Of a stretch of 64,000 nt of DNA, positions 48,455-59,636 are shown one piece after another. How positions within the stretch are numbered: the stretch's first letter is position 1; each line of letters starts with the position of its first letter. The notes under the pieces are model-generated. The model had not been told where the DNA came from, ran no database searches, and saw only the letters and a program-made list of their open reading frames with translations. The translations under genes and the position numbers were made by a program. Source of the DNA: Monocercomonoides exilis (Eukaryota > Preaxostyla > Oxymonadida > Polymastigidae); contig LSRY02000058.1 of NCBI GenBank assembly GCA_001643675.2, positions 348,501 through 412,500 of the forward strand, given 5' to 3'.

Positions 48455-51346
48455 ATGAATTTATTTCTTTATCTTCCTTTTCATCTCTTTTTCTCTTCCT
48501 CTTCCTCTTATTTCTATTTAAAAAAACATTTCATTTTATTTTATTGCTTCTTCTTCTCATTTCTTTCAGATTTTACTGCTTCACAAAAGAATGTCTGCAT
48601 AGCTGCCACAAAGGGATTTATCGAAGTTCCAGATTGCGAAGGGATCCATGTTTCAATCTCCTTATATAAGCCATTTAATCCTCAGGCCCATAACAGCATT
48701 GGCAGCGGTGCAAGTTCAAATCAGCTTCGTTCTCCCACTTTGGGTGGTCGTATTTCCTCTTCTGCTTCTTCTTCTTCTTCTTCCTCTTCTTCAATTTCTT
48801 CTATTTCTTCTTCTTCGTTTCAGTCTAAAAGTTATCTTTCTTCTTCTTCCTCTTCTTCTTCTTCTTCATTTTCTTTTGCCTCTCCATCGCAGTTATCATT
48901 GTCATCCCCTTCTCCTTCTCCATCTCCATCTGCTTTGCTCCCTTTTTCTGCTTATTCCTCTCATTCTTCTTTGAATCCTTCTCCTCTTCCTTCTTCTTCC
49001 TCCTCCTCTTCTTCCTCTTCTCCTTCCCCTTCTCCCTCTCCATCATCTTCTTCTTCAATTTCTTTTTCTTCTCTTTCATCATCTTCCTCTTCTTCTTCCT
49101 CCTCTCCTTCTTCTTTTTCTCTTTCTTCCTCTTCCTCTTCTTCTCTTTTCTCTTCTTTTCCTCCAACTCGTTTGTATCCCATTCAATCAGGTGTTATCGA
49201 TTCAGATGAATTTTACATTCCAAAAGAAAATTCTTTGTCTGTTTTGAAAAGAAGCCAAACTTTTATTGAAGAAAAAGAGGAAAAAGAGGAAAAAGAAGAA
49301 GAAAGGGAAAAAGAAGGAAAAGAAGGAAAAGAAGAGAAAGAGAAGAAAAATCGAAAAATCGAAAAAATTGGAAATTTTATGGTTTGTGAGAAAATTGTGG
49401 AAAAAGTAGTGAAAAAAGAAATGGAAGGAATGAAAAGTATTATGGATGTTATAAATGATAGAGAAGGAGAAAATAGAGAAGAAAGAGAAAAAGAAAGAGA
49501 AAAAGAAAAAGAAAAAGAAAAAGAAAAAGAGAAGGAGAAGGAGAAGGAGAAGGAAGAAATAAAAATAGAGATAGAAAGAAGAAACGATGGAATAATGGAA
49601 ACATCTGGAGTGAAGCACGAAGTCAACAAGGAAATAAGAATTAAACAAGAAAATGGGATAAAAACAGAAGAAGAAGAAGAAAATGGATTGAAAAAGGAAG
49701 AAATTGAAATGAAAACTGAAGAAGGATTGAGAAAATTGAATGAAATGTTTGAAAATTCAATTGGAAAACAAGAAAAAAGAGGAGAAGGAGAAGGAGAAGG
49801 AGAAAGAGAAGAAGAAAATGCGATTTTGAACAAAATTAATGTTGAATTGAAGAACGATTATTATTTTTATGAAGAAAGAAGAAAGTTTTGTGAAGAAGAA
49901 GAAGAAGAAGGAAAGAAAAAAATAGAAATGAAAAGAAATGAATTTGAAGAGGAAGAAAGAGAAGAAAATGAAGAAGAAGAAGAAGAAGAAGAGGAAGAGG
50001 AAGAGGAAGAGGAAGAGGAAGAAAGAGGAATATTGGAAATGATCGAAATAGAACAAGAAGATGAAGACAATGACGAAGAAGATGAAGAAGATGAACAAGA
50101 AACAATGAAAATGGATAATGAAGGAGAAAGAGAAGGAGAGAGAGAAAGAAGAGAAGGAGAAAGAAGACAAGGAGAAAGAAGAGAAGGAGAAGGAGAAGGA
50201 GAAAGAGGAGAAGAAAAACATTTGAAGAAGAAAGAAAGAATTGTCTATGTGACTGATGTTGTTGAAGAAATAAAACATCGAAAATCTTTCGAAAATGTCG
50301 AATTTTGCCGGCAGCTGATAGAAAAATTTGGGTGCAACGAACAATTTTTGAATAATTCTTCAACAAAAAGAGAAAGAGAAAGGAAGAGAAAGATGACAAA
50401 AGAAGAAGGATATGAAGAAGAAGAAAGAGAAGGAGAGGGAGAAGAAGAAGAAAAAGTAGAAGAAATGTTACAAAAAGCGATTGTGAAGGCAGCAGTTGAC
50501 AGTGTTATTGGGAAATGCTATCCGAACATTAGAGAGATGGAAGAAGAAATAGAGAAAGAGGAGAGAGAAAGAGGAGAGAGAGAGGAGAGAGAGAAAGAAG
50601 AAGAAGAAGAAGAAGAGAAGGGAAAGAAGAAAGGGAAAGGGAAAGGAAAAGAGAAGGGGAAAGAGAAGGGAAAAGGAAAGAAGAAAGAAGATAAAAAAAT
50701 GAATGAAGAAAAGAAAGAGGAGGAGGAGGAGGAAGAAGAATACGAAAAGGAAGAAGATGAAGAAAACAATGCAATTGATGATGAGAAAGAGAAAGAAGAA
50801 GATCAATCAGAAGAAGAGCCAGAAGAAGAGGAAGATGAGGAAGAAGAAGAGGAGGAAGAGGAAGAAGAAGATAATGAAGCAACATTCAATGATATTTCTC
50901 CTTCTCCTCTTTGTTTTTCTTCTCCTTCTTCTTCACCTTCTTCTTCTTCTCCTTCTGATTCGTCTTTCTTTGATTCTTCTTTCTCTTCCCCTTCTGAAAG
51001 CCCACAAAACAATTCATTGGAATTGAATGATGCACATTCAATTGAAAAGAGTGAAGGAAATGAAAAACTTTCTTTTTCATCATCATCTTCTTCTTCTTCT
51101 TTACCCTCTCCATCTTCTTATTCTCCTTCTTCCAATTCTCCTCCTCCTCCTTCTTCTTCTTCTTCTTCCTTCTCTTCTATTTCTCCTTCTTCATCTCTTT
51201 CCTCATTAGATTCTGCTGTTTTGTTGAATGAGAAAATTTCAGCTTTCCGAAAATCGCAACATTTGCTTCGTCTTTCGCTGCTTTTAGACGATGAAAAGAA
51301 ACACAGCAAACTGCTTGGCTTGGAACATTCTTCTATTTCTTCTTCT

Positions 51347-51378
<32 letters not shown>

Positions 51379-54300
51379 TCCTTCTCCTTCTCCTTCTCCT
51401 TCTCCTTCTCCTTCTCCTTCTCCTTCTCTTTCATCATCATCATCTTCTTCTTCTTCTTCACATTCTTCTTCTTCCTCAGATAATGATTCGTATCAATCAA
51501 CAACAACATCTTCTTCTCAAATATCAGCTCATTTCACTTCATCAAACTCATCTCCATCTCTTTCTCCTTCTGCTGCTTTGCTGTCTGAACTGTCATCCTC
51601 ATCATTTCAATCTTCTTCTTCTTCCTCTTCTCCTTCTCCTTCTTCCTCTTCTTCTTCCTCTTCTCCATCATCTTCTTCTTCTTCCATTCTTCTCTCTCAT
51701 CTGACTCGCAATCCAGATGGCTTTCTTGCTCTGATGAGAGACATTCGAGTGGCAAAGAGCAAAGCAAACATTCTTTCTCATTCACTTCTTCTCAATGAAG
51801 TGAATCATCTGCCAAGCAATTACAACTTTCCAACTTTTGATTTGTTATCATCATCATCATCTTCTTCTTCTTCTTCTTCCTCCTCCTCCTCCTCTTCTTC
51901 TTCTTCTTCTCTTCCTCATCTTCCTCCCGATCTCACCCAATCCTTGTCTTTCATTCAGAATATTCGTCTCTCTTCAATCGGAAGCGATGTGATGGCCAGT
52001 TTGGATGTTTCTAGCTATTCACCTGTCTATCTGAAAGGATTGAGACAAAATGTGTTTGCAAACAAGAAGTTGAAAAATAAAAAAATTGAAGAAGAAGAAG
52101 AAGAAGAAGAAGATAATGATGATGATGAAGAAAAGGAAAGAGGAGAAGATGGAGAAGAAGAAGAAGGAAATGATATTGCAAAACCAAAGATTGGATTTCA
52201 AAATGAAACAGATTTTCTTCAAAAGCAGAAGTGGAAGAGCGAACAAATCAGAACAATGAATAAAATAGCATACAACTTCGATAGCACCCAAATAAATCAA
52301 AAACCGCCTAATGAATCTGTTCGTATTCATTCTTCTTCACAATCTAAATCTCCTTCTCCTTCCTCTTCCCCATCTTCCTCTCCATCTTCTTCAGATAATC
52401 CAATCAATCCAAGCAAACAATCTTCCCTTCCACATCCAAATGACAATTATCTGAATGTCCTCTTGCGAATCTGTGCGTGGCATCAGTTCCGCGACGAAGA
52501 GAAACGAGAAAACGAGCGAAAAGCGAAAGAAGAAGAAGTGCAAAGGCAGAAGAAGCTGCTGGAAGAGCAGGCAGCGCAGGAGGAGAAGGAGAAAGCAGCG
52601 GAAGAGGAAGTGAGAAGACTGCTTTTGGAGGAGCAGAGGATGAAAGAAGGAGAATATGGAGACGAATACAAGGATGGGCAGCGGTTTTTGCCTCGTCTAA
52701 GGCTGAGGAGCTTTGCGGAGAGAAGAAACAGAGAGAGAGGGAGAGAAAGCGGAGAGAGATATTATGAGAGAGAAGGGAATGAGGAAGAAGGGAATGGAGG
52801 AGGAGGAGGAGGAGGAGGAGGAAGTGGTGGTGGTGGAGGAGATGAAGAGGAAAGAGGAAGAAGAGAGAGAGAAAGAGAGAAAGAGAGAGAGAATGAAAGA
52901 GACAGAAACAGAGATAGAGAGAGGGGGGGGGATAAAGAAGACTATGAAGATGATGCAGATAAAGACGAAGACTATCGATATGAAAGCAGCAAAGATGAAG
53001 ACGATTATTCAGATGACATTAGCGATGATGAAGAAGATGACTCGGACGATTCAAGCGATGCTGACTGGGGGAAGAAGAGATCAAAAGGAAGGAGAAGAAG
53101 GAGGAAGACGAAGAAAGGGAAAGGTTACCAGCCATATGCTTCATACACATCATCTTCTTCTTCTTATCATTCTTCTGCGTCTTCTGCTTCTTTTCCTTCT
53201 TCTTCCTCTTCTTCTTCCTCTTCCTCTTTCATTTCCCCTCCTGCCAATTATTACGGACGCAGCAGAATGTTCAGCGATTTCCGTGCTCCTTTCCCTGCTC
53301 CTTCATCTTATCTTTCTTCTTCTTCTTCTGCCTCTGTCTCTTTCCTCAACCGATTAGGCCCACAGAACCTGTTTGGCATCGGAGCAGGCATCGGAATGGG
53401 AAGTGGCATAGCAGACTACTCAAAACATTACCCACATTTCTTCTCTCTCCCTTCTTCTTCTTCTTCTTCTTCTTCTTCTTCTTCTTCTTCTTCTTCTTCT
53501 CTGCCTTCTTCTGCCATTCAATCAGCTGCTCCTCAATTCGCACAGATGCCTTCAAACCTCATGATTTCTCCTTCTCCTCCACCTTCTTCCTCTTCCTCTT
53601 CCTCTTCCTCTTCTTCTCCATCTCCATCTCCTCCTCCTCTTTCTTCTTCTTCTTCTTCTTCTTCTTCCATCTCATTCCAACCAGCATTTCGTATGCAGAA
53701 CCAGCCAGGGAATAGCTTTGCCTCTTCTCGTTCGTATTCCTCTGCCAATTCTGTTCAGCCTATGCAAAACATACAAAACATTCAGAATATTCAAAATATG
53801 CAAAATATGCAAGATATTCAAAGAATGCCACAAATGCAGTCAATCCAACCTCTTCCTCCATCGCAGCGTCAGATATCCACACCCACATTCAATCCTCTTC
53901 AAACAGTCGGAAGACTCAGCTCGTTTTCTTCGCTTTCAGCTGCTATGCCTTCTCCACAGGCATCTCAACAACAACAGAGTCAACAACAGCAGCAGCAGTT
54001 TCAATTTCAACTTCAGAATCAACAGCAGATGTCGAATGCGAATCAAATGCAGCTCCAATTCCAGATGCAGAAGAGACAAGAGCAGTTCTCACAGATCTTG
54101 CAACAACAACAACAACAACAACAACAACAGAATTATCAGCAGATGCCCTCTCAAATACCAGAAATCGCTCATTCACCCTCTGCTCGGCTTATTCCGCCTC
54201 AGAGGCAGTTTAACCCTCAATTCCAACCTCAACCTCAACTTCAACCTCAATCTCAGTCTCAATCTCTTCCTCAGACACAGCTGATGCCCCAGCAGCATCC

Positions 54301-54436
54301 GTTCTATCAGCCTCAGATGCAGCAGACTCAGACCATTCAGCAGATGAATGCACAACCTTTTTCAACAATGCAAAATCCGTCGGATGCTTATAAACCAGTG
54401 ACTTTTGCTCCGATTAGGTTTGAAAGAGAAACTTAG
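48455..54436 (+). CDS. Giant Ser/Glu/Gln low-complexity protein
   Basis: An open frame of 1993 codons. The first 38 codons (48455-48569) look like intron: they are pyrimidine-rich and end in TTTCTTTCAG. Mature coding therefore probably begins at 48570, downstream of an earlier exon. Ser runs (TCT/TCC tracts) alternate with Glu/Lys/Arg coiled-coil-like blocks. Around 52440-52650 there is a less repetitive stretch (NYLNVLLRICAWHQFRDEEK) leading into a charged helix. A Gly run and an Arg/Glu block follow at about 52790-52930, and a basic KRSKGRRRRRK patch near 53080. The C-terminal 250 residues are Gln/Met/Pro-rich with NIQ repeats and a (CAA)n run. This composition resembles nuclear scaffold or coactivator proteins, but no enzymatic domain is visible and I assign no function. 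Confidence 0.7.
51341..51480. repeat. (TTC)n / (CTCCTT)n tract coding for Ser and Ser-Pro
   Basis: A pyrimidine-only microsatellite inside the low-complexity gene is read as Ser(n), then (Ser-Pro)n, then Ser again. The change from Ser to Ser-Pro follows a shift in repeat unit from TTC to CTCCTT without loss of frame. Confidence 0.85.
53451..53501. repeat. (CTT)n microsatellite coding for a Ser run
   Basis: Seventeen uninterrupted pyrimidine triplets inside the low-complexity gene, all read in the TCT (Ser) phase. Confidence 0.85.
54101..54129. repeat. (CAA)n microsatellite coding for Gln run
   Basis: An uninterrupted CAA tract near the 3' end of the low-complexity gene, read as poly-Gln within a Gln/Met-rich region. 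Confidence 0.85.
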
Positions 54437-54752
54437 TGATTGGCGTATGGTTGTATTTTATGCTTCGGAATTTATCTGCGATGCGTCGCTTAAAAAAACG
54501 TTTATTATCTTCAATTTCATTTCACGTAGACATTTCACATGTCGTTCTGAATATTTCAATTAATGTTTTTTTTGCGTATTATAATTGAAAAATTACAACA
54601 GGAACAATTCATTTTATGAAATGATTCAATAAAAAGATGAAAATAATTTTTGAACAAAGGAAAGATTATTATGTTTGAAAAGAAATGAACAATTTTTCCC
54701 ATCATTATTTCATGATTCGGAGAATAAAATGCTTTTAGATCAAATAACTTAG
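54437..54752. other. Short spacer with candidate polyadenylation signal
   Basis: AT-rich 316-bp gap between two plus-strand genes. An AATAAA lies at 54628-54633, about 190 bases after the upstream stop codon. Nothing else is recognisable. Confidence 0.4.
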
Positions 54753-55415
54753 ATGGGTATATTTATTGCAAAGCTTTTCAGTCACTTTCGCCATTCAAAT
54801 CCAGCACGAGTTGTCATGGTTGGATTGGATGCAGCAGGAAAGACAACAGTTTGAACATTATTTTGAAAATTTGCATGATTCTATTTCTTTTTCAGATTTT
54901 GTATCGAGCGAAATTAAACGAAACTGTCTTGTCAAATGCCACATTAGGATTCAATGTGGAAAAGTTAGAAATTGAGGGATTAAACTTGACATTGTGGGAT
55001 GTTGGAGGACAAAGGAAATTAAGAGACCTTTGGGTATTTTTTATTTAATTTCATACAAAAACTGTTTCACAATCTTATTTAGCAATACTATTATGAAGGT
55101 GCAAATGCATTAATATATGTTGTTGATTGCGCAGATAGAAATCGAATTAGTTGTAAATCTCCGGAAAGATGCATTGAATGTGCAAGATGTGAACTGGCAA
55201 ACGCTCTTGCATCTGACTTTCTTAGCACAGTTCCAGTTCTGATTTTTGCAAATAAGCAAGATATTCCTGGTTCCGCAAAGCCCGATGAGATTGCTCAATT
55301 GCTTGGGGTGGCTGATTTTCCTTCATCAAGAAAATGGCACATTCAAGGATGCTGTGCAGTAACTGGCCAAGGAATTTTAGATGGCTTTCGCTGGCTTGCT
55401 GCTAATATATCTTAA
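54753..55415 (+). CDS. ARF-family small GTPase (ARF-like)
   Basis: Exons 54753-54848, 54896-55033 and 55083-55415 give 188 aa; both introns are short (47 and 49 bp, GTTTGA and GTATTT to AG) and fall between codons. The N-terminus is MGIFIAKLFSHF, an amphipathic helix with Gly2 for possible myristoylation. GLDAAGKTT (G1), LGFNVE (switch I), WDVGGQRKLRDLW (switch II) and FANKQD (G4) are all present, so nucleotide binding should be normal. ARF GTPases act in membrane traffic or microtubule-related processes. One oddity is the alpha3 region, which carries a cysteine-rich insertion (CKSPERCIECARCEL) absent from typical ARFs. Which ARL subfamily it belongs to cannot be told by eye. Confidence 0.9.
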
Positions 55416-56185
55416 GATTTTTGTTGTCTTTTCTGTTGAGTTGATATCAAATAAATTGGTTTTTTTTTTCTTTATTTTTTGTGATATCAGGTACAAAGTC
55501 TTTTGTAACTGAGTTGTTTGGGGACATTTTAATTTTATTTTCTTTTTTTGTTTTGATAACTTTACATTGCGTAATGATTTGTGTCTTTTTGAAATTAGAA
55601 TATTAATGTTTTTTGTTAAATTTTACGTTATCTTTTTCAATCTTCTGTTATGTTTTATTATCCAAATTGATGATTTACACTTTTGTTTGATGTTTGTTTT
55701 TAGATTTTTCTGGCTTGTGAAAACAATTATTTCACAATTTTTTATGAGGGATAACAAAAAATTTTTGAAATACATTCATATTAGAATTTTTTGTAATTGG
55801 TAAATTACAAAATTGAATAACTGATTCAATTTGAAAGTTAAAATTGTTTAAAGTTTAGCTCAAATCGCTTTTTCAATGATTTTACATGAATAAATTTTGC
55901 AGAATTATTTTCTGGATATGCATTAATCGTGTAATACTTTTGATTTTTTAATTTTGAAAAAAACATTTTCGATTGAAGTTAGGAAGTTTCAATTCTTAAT
56001 AACTCTTCAAATAATAACTCCTGTAAAAAATTACACAAAAATGATAAAGTTTTTATTATTAACATTTATTCTCAAAGAAAAAAAATATCACACGAACAAA
56101 CAAACAATCAAATCACTTTAAAATAAAGATAAAAAGCTTGATGATGACTTATTTTTTGAAAGAAAATTTTTTGTAAAGTAATTTG
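55416..56185. other. AT-rich convergent intergenic region
   Basis: About 770 bp between the 3' ends of a plus-strand and a minus-strand gene. A 78-codon hydrophobic frame at 55567-55803 looks like AT-rich noise (Phe/Ile/Leu only). No other feature is visible. Confidence 0.5.
55450..55455 (+). terminator. Candidate polyadenylation signal AATAAA
   Basis: A canonical hexamer 35 bases after the stop codon of the ARF-like gene. By position it could direct 3' end formation; there is no experimental support. Confidence 0.4.
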
Positions 56186-56864
56186 CTAATCTTTCATTCC
56201 AATCATAAGTGAATGATTAAAGTGAAATTCACTAAGAAATGAGATGTCTTCAAAAACAAGTTTCGCATCTGTTGGTGAAGAAACAAAATATTCTCCAAGG
56301 ACGGACAAGAGAGCGCCAGAAGTCACAGCAGCAAGAAGAGAAACCTGCTCAGGACAAGAAATGATATGAGATGATCGAGGAAACATGTATTGAATAATTT
56401 CAGGCTTGTCGCACATTGTGTTGAAATATTCCCTGTCAACTGCAAAAGGGTTCTAATTTTCATTATAAAAAGAATTTTATCAATATTTTAGAAGAAACTT
56501 GAAAGAATGTTACCTCTATTTTTATGTGAAAAGGTTTTGAACATGATGCAACTAAATCTTCTAAAATATCCCGTAATCTTACTGGCCTTTTTTTCCAATT
56601 TTTCACTGTATCCAAAGAAATTTCAGTTTGTTCTTCGGCTGCCTTTCCTGTTTCTGCAGAAGCGTCACGTAGTGAATAAACAATAGGAACTCCTTTTTTA
56701 TAATACAGAGTTATCAAAAAGGCTTCTCTTATTTCTTCTTTTGTTGAAGGAGAGTTGAAAATAATAGTTACAACAAGTTCTTCTCTTCCACGAAGATAAA
56801 ATTGAAAATGACGAAAGCCTACAATACTTCCAAAACGTAATATATCTTTATGAAAATTGTCCAT
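56186..56864 (-). CDS. Unrecognised spliced protein of about 205 aa
   Basis: Exon 1, 56514-56864, begins MDNFHKDILRFGS and ends FHIKIE. Exon 2, 56186-56452, begins NPFAVDREYF and ends MIGMKD. The 61-bp intron has a GTAACA donor and an ATTAG acceptor and lies between codons. An AAACAG just upstream of the start could be the acceptor of a further 5' exon. The protein looks globular with alternating strands and helices (EELVVTIIFNSP, AFLITLYYKKGVPIVY, QVSLLAAVTSGALLSVLG). It has no signal peptide or membrane span in this reading. I do not recognise the family. Confidence 0.65.
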
Positions 56865-57060
56865 TATGTATGCCGCTCTGTTTAACAAAAAGAAATCTTC
56901 AATAAAAAAAATGATCAATAAAAGAACAATGAAATATTTTTTCAATTATTATGAATGCATTTTTTTCAAATTTTTTGGAAATAAATAGAAGGATAAAGAA
57001 AATTCTTCATTTCTTTTGAAAAATAAAAATTCAAACCATAATAAAAAGGACTCAATTAAT

Positions 57061-57180
57061 ATGCCATGTTCTTGCAAAGGTGGATGCTCTAACGGGAGAT
57101 GCTCTTGTGTTAAAAATAACAAAAAATGTTCAATTAGTTGTAAGTGCAAAAATTGTCAAAATAAAGGCATGTTGATTTAA
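57061..57180 (+). CDS. 39-aa cysteine-rich CXC (tesmin/TSO1-type) microprotein
   Basis: The frame MPCSCKGGCSNGRCSCVKNN... has nine Cys spaced CxC-x3-C-x4-C-x-C-x6-C-x3-C-x-C-x2-C-x-N. This nearly matches one CXC (TCR) repeat of tesmin/TSO1/LIN54 DNA-binding proteins, which bind zinc through such cysteines; metallothionein is an alternative. It ends at TAA 57178-57180. I could not splice it in frame to the gene beginning at 57285, so it may be a stand-alone microprotein or a 5' exon with an unseen donor. Confidence 0.5.
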   Translation: MPCSCKGGCSNGRCSCVKNNKKCSISCKCKNCQNKGMLI

Positions 57181-57284
57181 CTTCAAAATTTGAATGATAA
57201 AAATGGAATTTTCCTTTGAAAATTTTTATGCTTTTAAATTAAACATAAAATTTAACAAAACAAATGAACTTTGGATTTTAAGAG

Positions 57285-59310
57285 ATGAAGAAGTCTGAAA
57301 AGCCAAAAGAGCCTGCTTACAAAAATGATGATATTCAAAAATTGGAGAAACCGAACAAGATTAATTTTTTCAGAAGATTACTTTCGAGAAAAAGCCCTCT
57401 TCAAACACTTCCATCTGCTCTTGTTCCTGGAGACTCATTTTCACCAGACAAAAGCCAGAAATCTGAAGAGATTGTTGAACAACTTCCATATTCTGCAACA
57501 TTGGCTCCTTATCTTCCTCCTCCTCTTCCTCCACCAAAATCACTTCCACCTTCTATTGACATATCCGAGATTCGGAGGCAGCAACTTCGACGCCTTTCTT
57601 ATCGTCTTCGCTCGCAAACCAATGAAATTTCTCCAATTAAAAAATTTGAAATGTCTTCTATCAAAAATGAACAAGCTTCAGAAGAACAGCATTTCGATGA
57701 CTTTCACACAGTCAATGAAAGTGAGAGTTCTGCATCGAAACAATCAACTTCGAAGGAATCGAAAATGACAATTTTATTGGACAATAGTTCCGAAGATATC
57801 AATGATCAAAATATGAGTGTATCTTCATTGAATGCAAACGATCAGGGAAGAAAATGCTTCACAAACAAAAAAATAGATGAAGAACCAGATGAAAAAATGG
57901 GCTCAATCGATGATATATCTGAGAATGTTTACCAAAAAGAAATTGTTGCTGAAGATGAAGAAAAAGAAGAAAAATATGATGCAACTGATTTTAATGAAAC
58001 AGATGAGACCAAAATGATGGAAGACAGTGACGATGGAAAATCATCGAATTCAATTGACGAACGGAGTTGCGATCAACTTTCTGAAACAAATTTCCAAGAG
58101 AGAATGGAAACTGACGAATCAACAGAACTTAAATCGAATGAGCCTATGGAACATATTTCCTTTTCTTTAGCAACACCTTCGGCATCTTCTTCTTCTTCTT
58201 CTTCTTTTGTCCACCCTGATTCTTTTTCAATTCATCCACTTCATCAAATTCATTCACAGTCAATTTTTCATTCTTCTCCTTCTTCTGCCATTTTTTCCAC
58301 ACCCATTTCAATTTCAAATCCAAATCCTCGTGTTTTGATAACATCACCTTTAATTTCATCCCCTTCTCTTAATTCTGCAGCCGCTTTTAATCTTGTAAGC
58401 CCAGCTCTTCTTTCTGCCATTTCACCGCATTCTTCATTTGCATATTCGCCTCACCCATCTGCGTCATCCAATTCATCACAATCGCCAATTCTTTCTTCTC
58501 ATTCATCTCAATCTCATTCACTTTCTTCTTCTCACATATCACCTGCTCGCTCATCACTTTCACCGCAACCATCTCAACCTCCGTCGCAACTCCCTTCCCC
58601 TTTTTCTCAACTATCTTCGCTCTTTTCAGATCTTTCCCCATCTTCAATGAATATCAGCCCTTCCACTTCATTTCCTCGTCCACTACTTCTGCCAGAACTC
58701 ACACAAAAGGAAAGAAAGGCGCAACTTCAATGCGATTGTGTGTCCTATTTTGTTCAATCTTTCATTATTGCTCACAAAAATGTTATTTCACTTTGATATG
58801 CTTCTATTTTATTTGATTTTTAAAATTTTTTTGAATGCCATTGCAAGTGTTTAAATTACTGTTTGATTTGCGTCAGATGCAAGTAAATGCAATCAACACA
58901 ATGCGATTCGACTACATAAATATTGTATCTTCTCTTCCAATGGAAACCAGAAAGATGAAGGTGTGAGTTGTTTCTCATATTTTTATAAAAATGAAATCTG
59001 TCAATGATGTTTCGAATGCTGATGAGTGTTAATGTTTTTCTTGCATTCATTTTTTTATATTTTTTTTTTTAGTTTTATTAAAACAACCTCATTTTCAAAT
59101 TCATATTTTTAACATTACGATTCATTCTTTGTATGATTTTTTTAGTTATCTCAATACCGTAAACTGCATTCAAATAGCAAAGAAGAGTTGGACTTAATTG
59201 ACAGCGATTTTGAACAAGAATCAAGTCAATCCCTAAAGAAAAACGTTGAAAGTTTAAAAAGGATGATAAAAAAGTCATCTCGAAAAAAACGAAGAATGAG
59301 CCGCAAATAA
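57285..59310 (+). CDS. 567-aa disordered protein with borealin-like C-terminal helix region
   Basis: Exons 57285-58739, 58877-58960 and 59146-59310 join in frame; introns are 137 and 185 bp. The long first exon encodes a Pro-rich stretch (LPPPLPPPKSLPP), acidic Ser-rich sequence and a Ser/Pro/His-rich half, all probably disordered. Its end (ELTQKERKAQLQ) plus exons 2 and 3 form a helical segment, INTMRFDYINIVSSLPMETR then KMKLSQY, which resembles the Nbl1/borealin N-terminal motif (helix, ILxLPxxxRxM). An acidic stretch and a strongly basic tail (KKSSRKKRRMSRK) follow. Borealin is a chromosomal passenger subunit bound to INCENP and survivin. The resemblance is short and the order of parts differs from animal borealin, so this is a hypothesis. 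Confidence 0.6.
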
Positions 59311-59636
59311 AATTGTTTTACGTGAACATTCTTTAATTTGTTTAATAAACTTCATTTCTATTTATTTGTTGTATTAGTTTTTGTTTTCAACAAAGAAAGA
59401 TGCAAAATATGATGTTTGAATAATTTAGATCTCTTTCGAGTTTCGTTTGTTATTTGCTTTCTATCGATAAAAAATAATGACTTTTCTTTTTTCTTGATTA
59501 TTTGAATTTGAAAATTGAATTTTGATGAAATGATGAATTTCTTTTTTCAAATATGGAATAATTTTTGCATTTAACAATTTAAAGAAAATTTTGCAAAAAA
59601 ATAAATGCACAATAATTCCAATTATTAAAAGATTCT
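59311..59636. other. AT-rich convergent spacer
   Basis: 326 bp between the 3' ends of the borealin-like gene (plus) and adenylate kinase 6 (minus). Apart from the polyadenylation hexamer nothing is recognisable. Confidence 0.5.
59344..59349 (+). terminator. Candidate polyadenylation signal AATAAA
   Basis: A canonical hexamer 34 bases after the stop codon of the borealin-like gene, the same distance as behind the ARF-like gene. The consistent spacing supports it as a real signal. Confidence 0.4.

Noticed and set aside
49202-50399. Phe/Leu/Ser-rich minus-strand frames of 148-206 codons
   Set aside because: They are antisense readings of the Glu/Lys-coding purine tracts of the low-complexity gene.
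51341-51480. Regular repeats that might suggest a CRISPR or satellite array
   Set aside because: Units are 3-6 bp, in frame and inside a coding region; there are no spacers, and the genome is eukaryotic.
55567-55803. 78-codon hydrophobic plus-strand frame
   Set aside because: It has no ATG at its start and its Phe/Ile/Leu content is expected from AT-rich spacer DNA.
56949-57149. 66-codon minus-strand frame
   Set aside because: It is antisense to the cysteine-rich CXC microprotein, which has a far more specific pattern.
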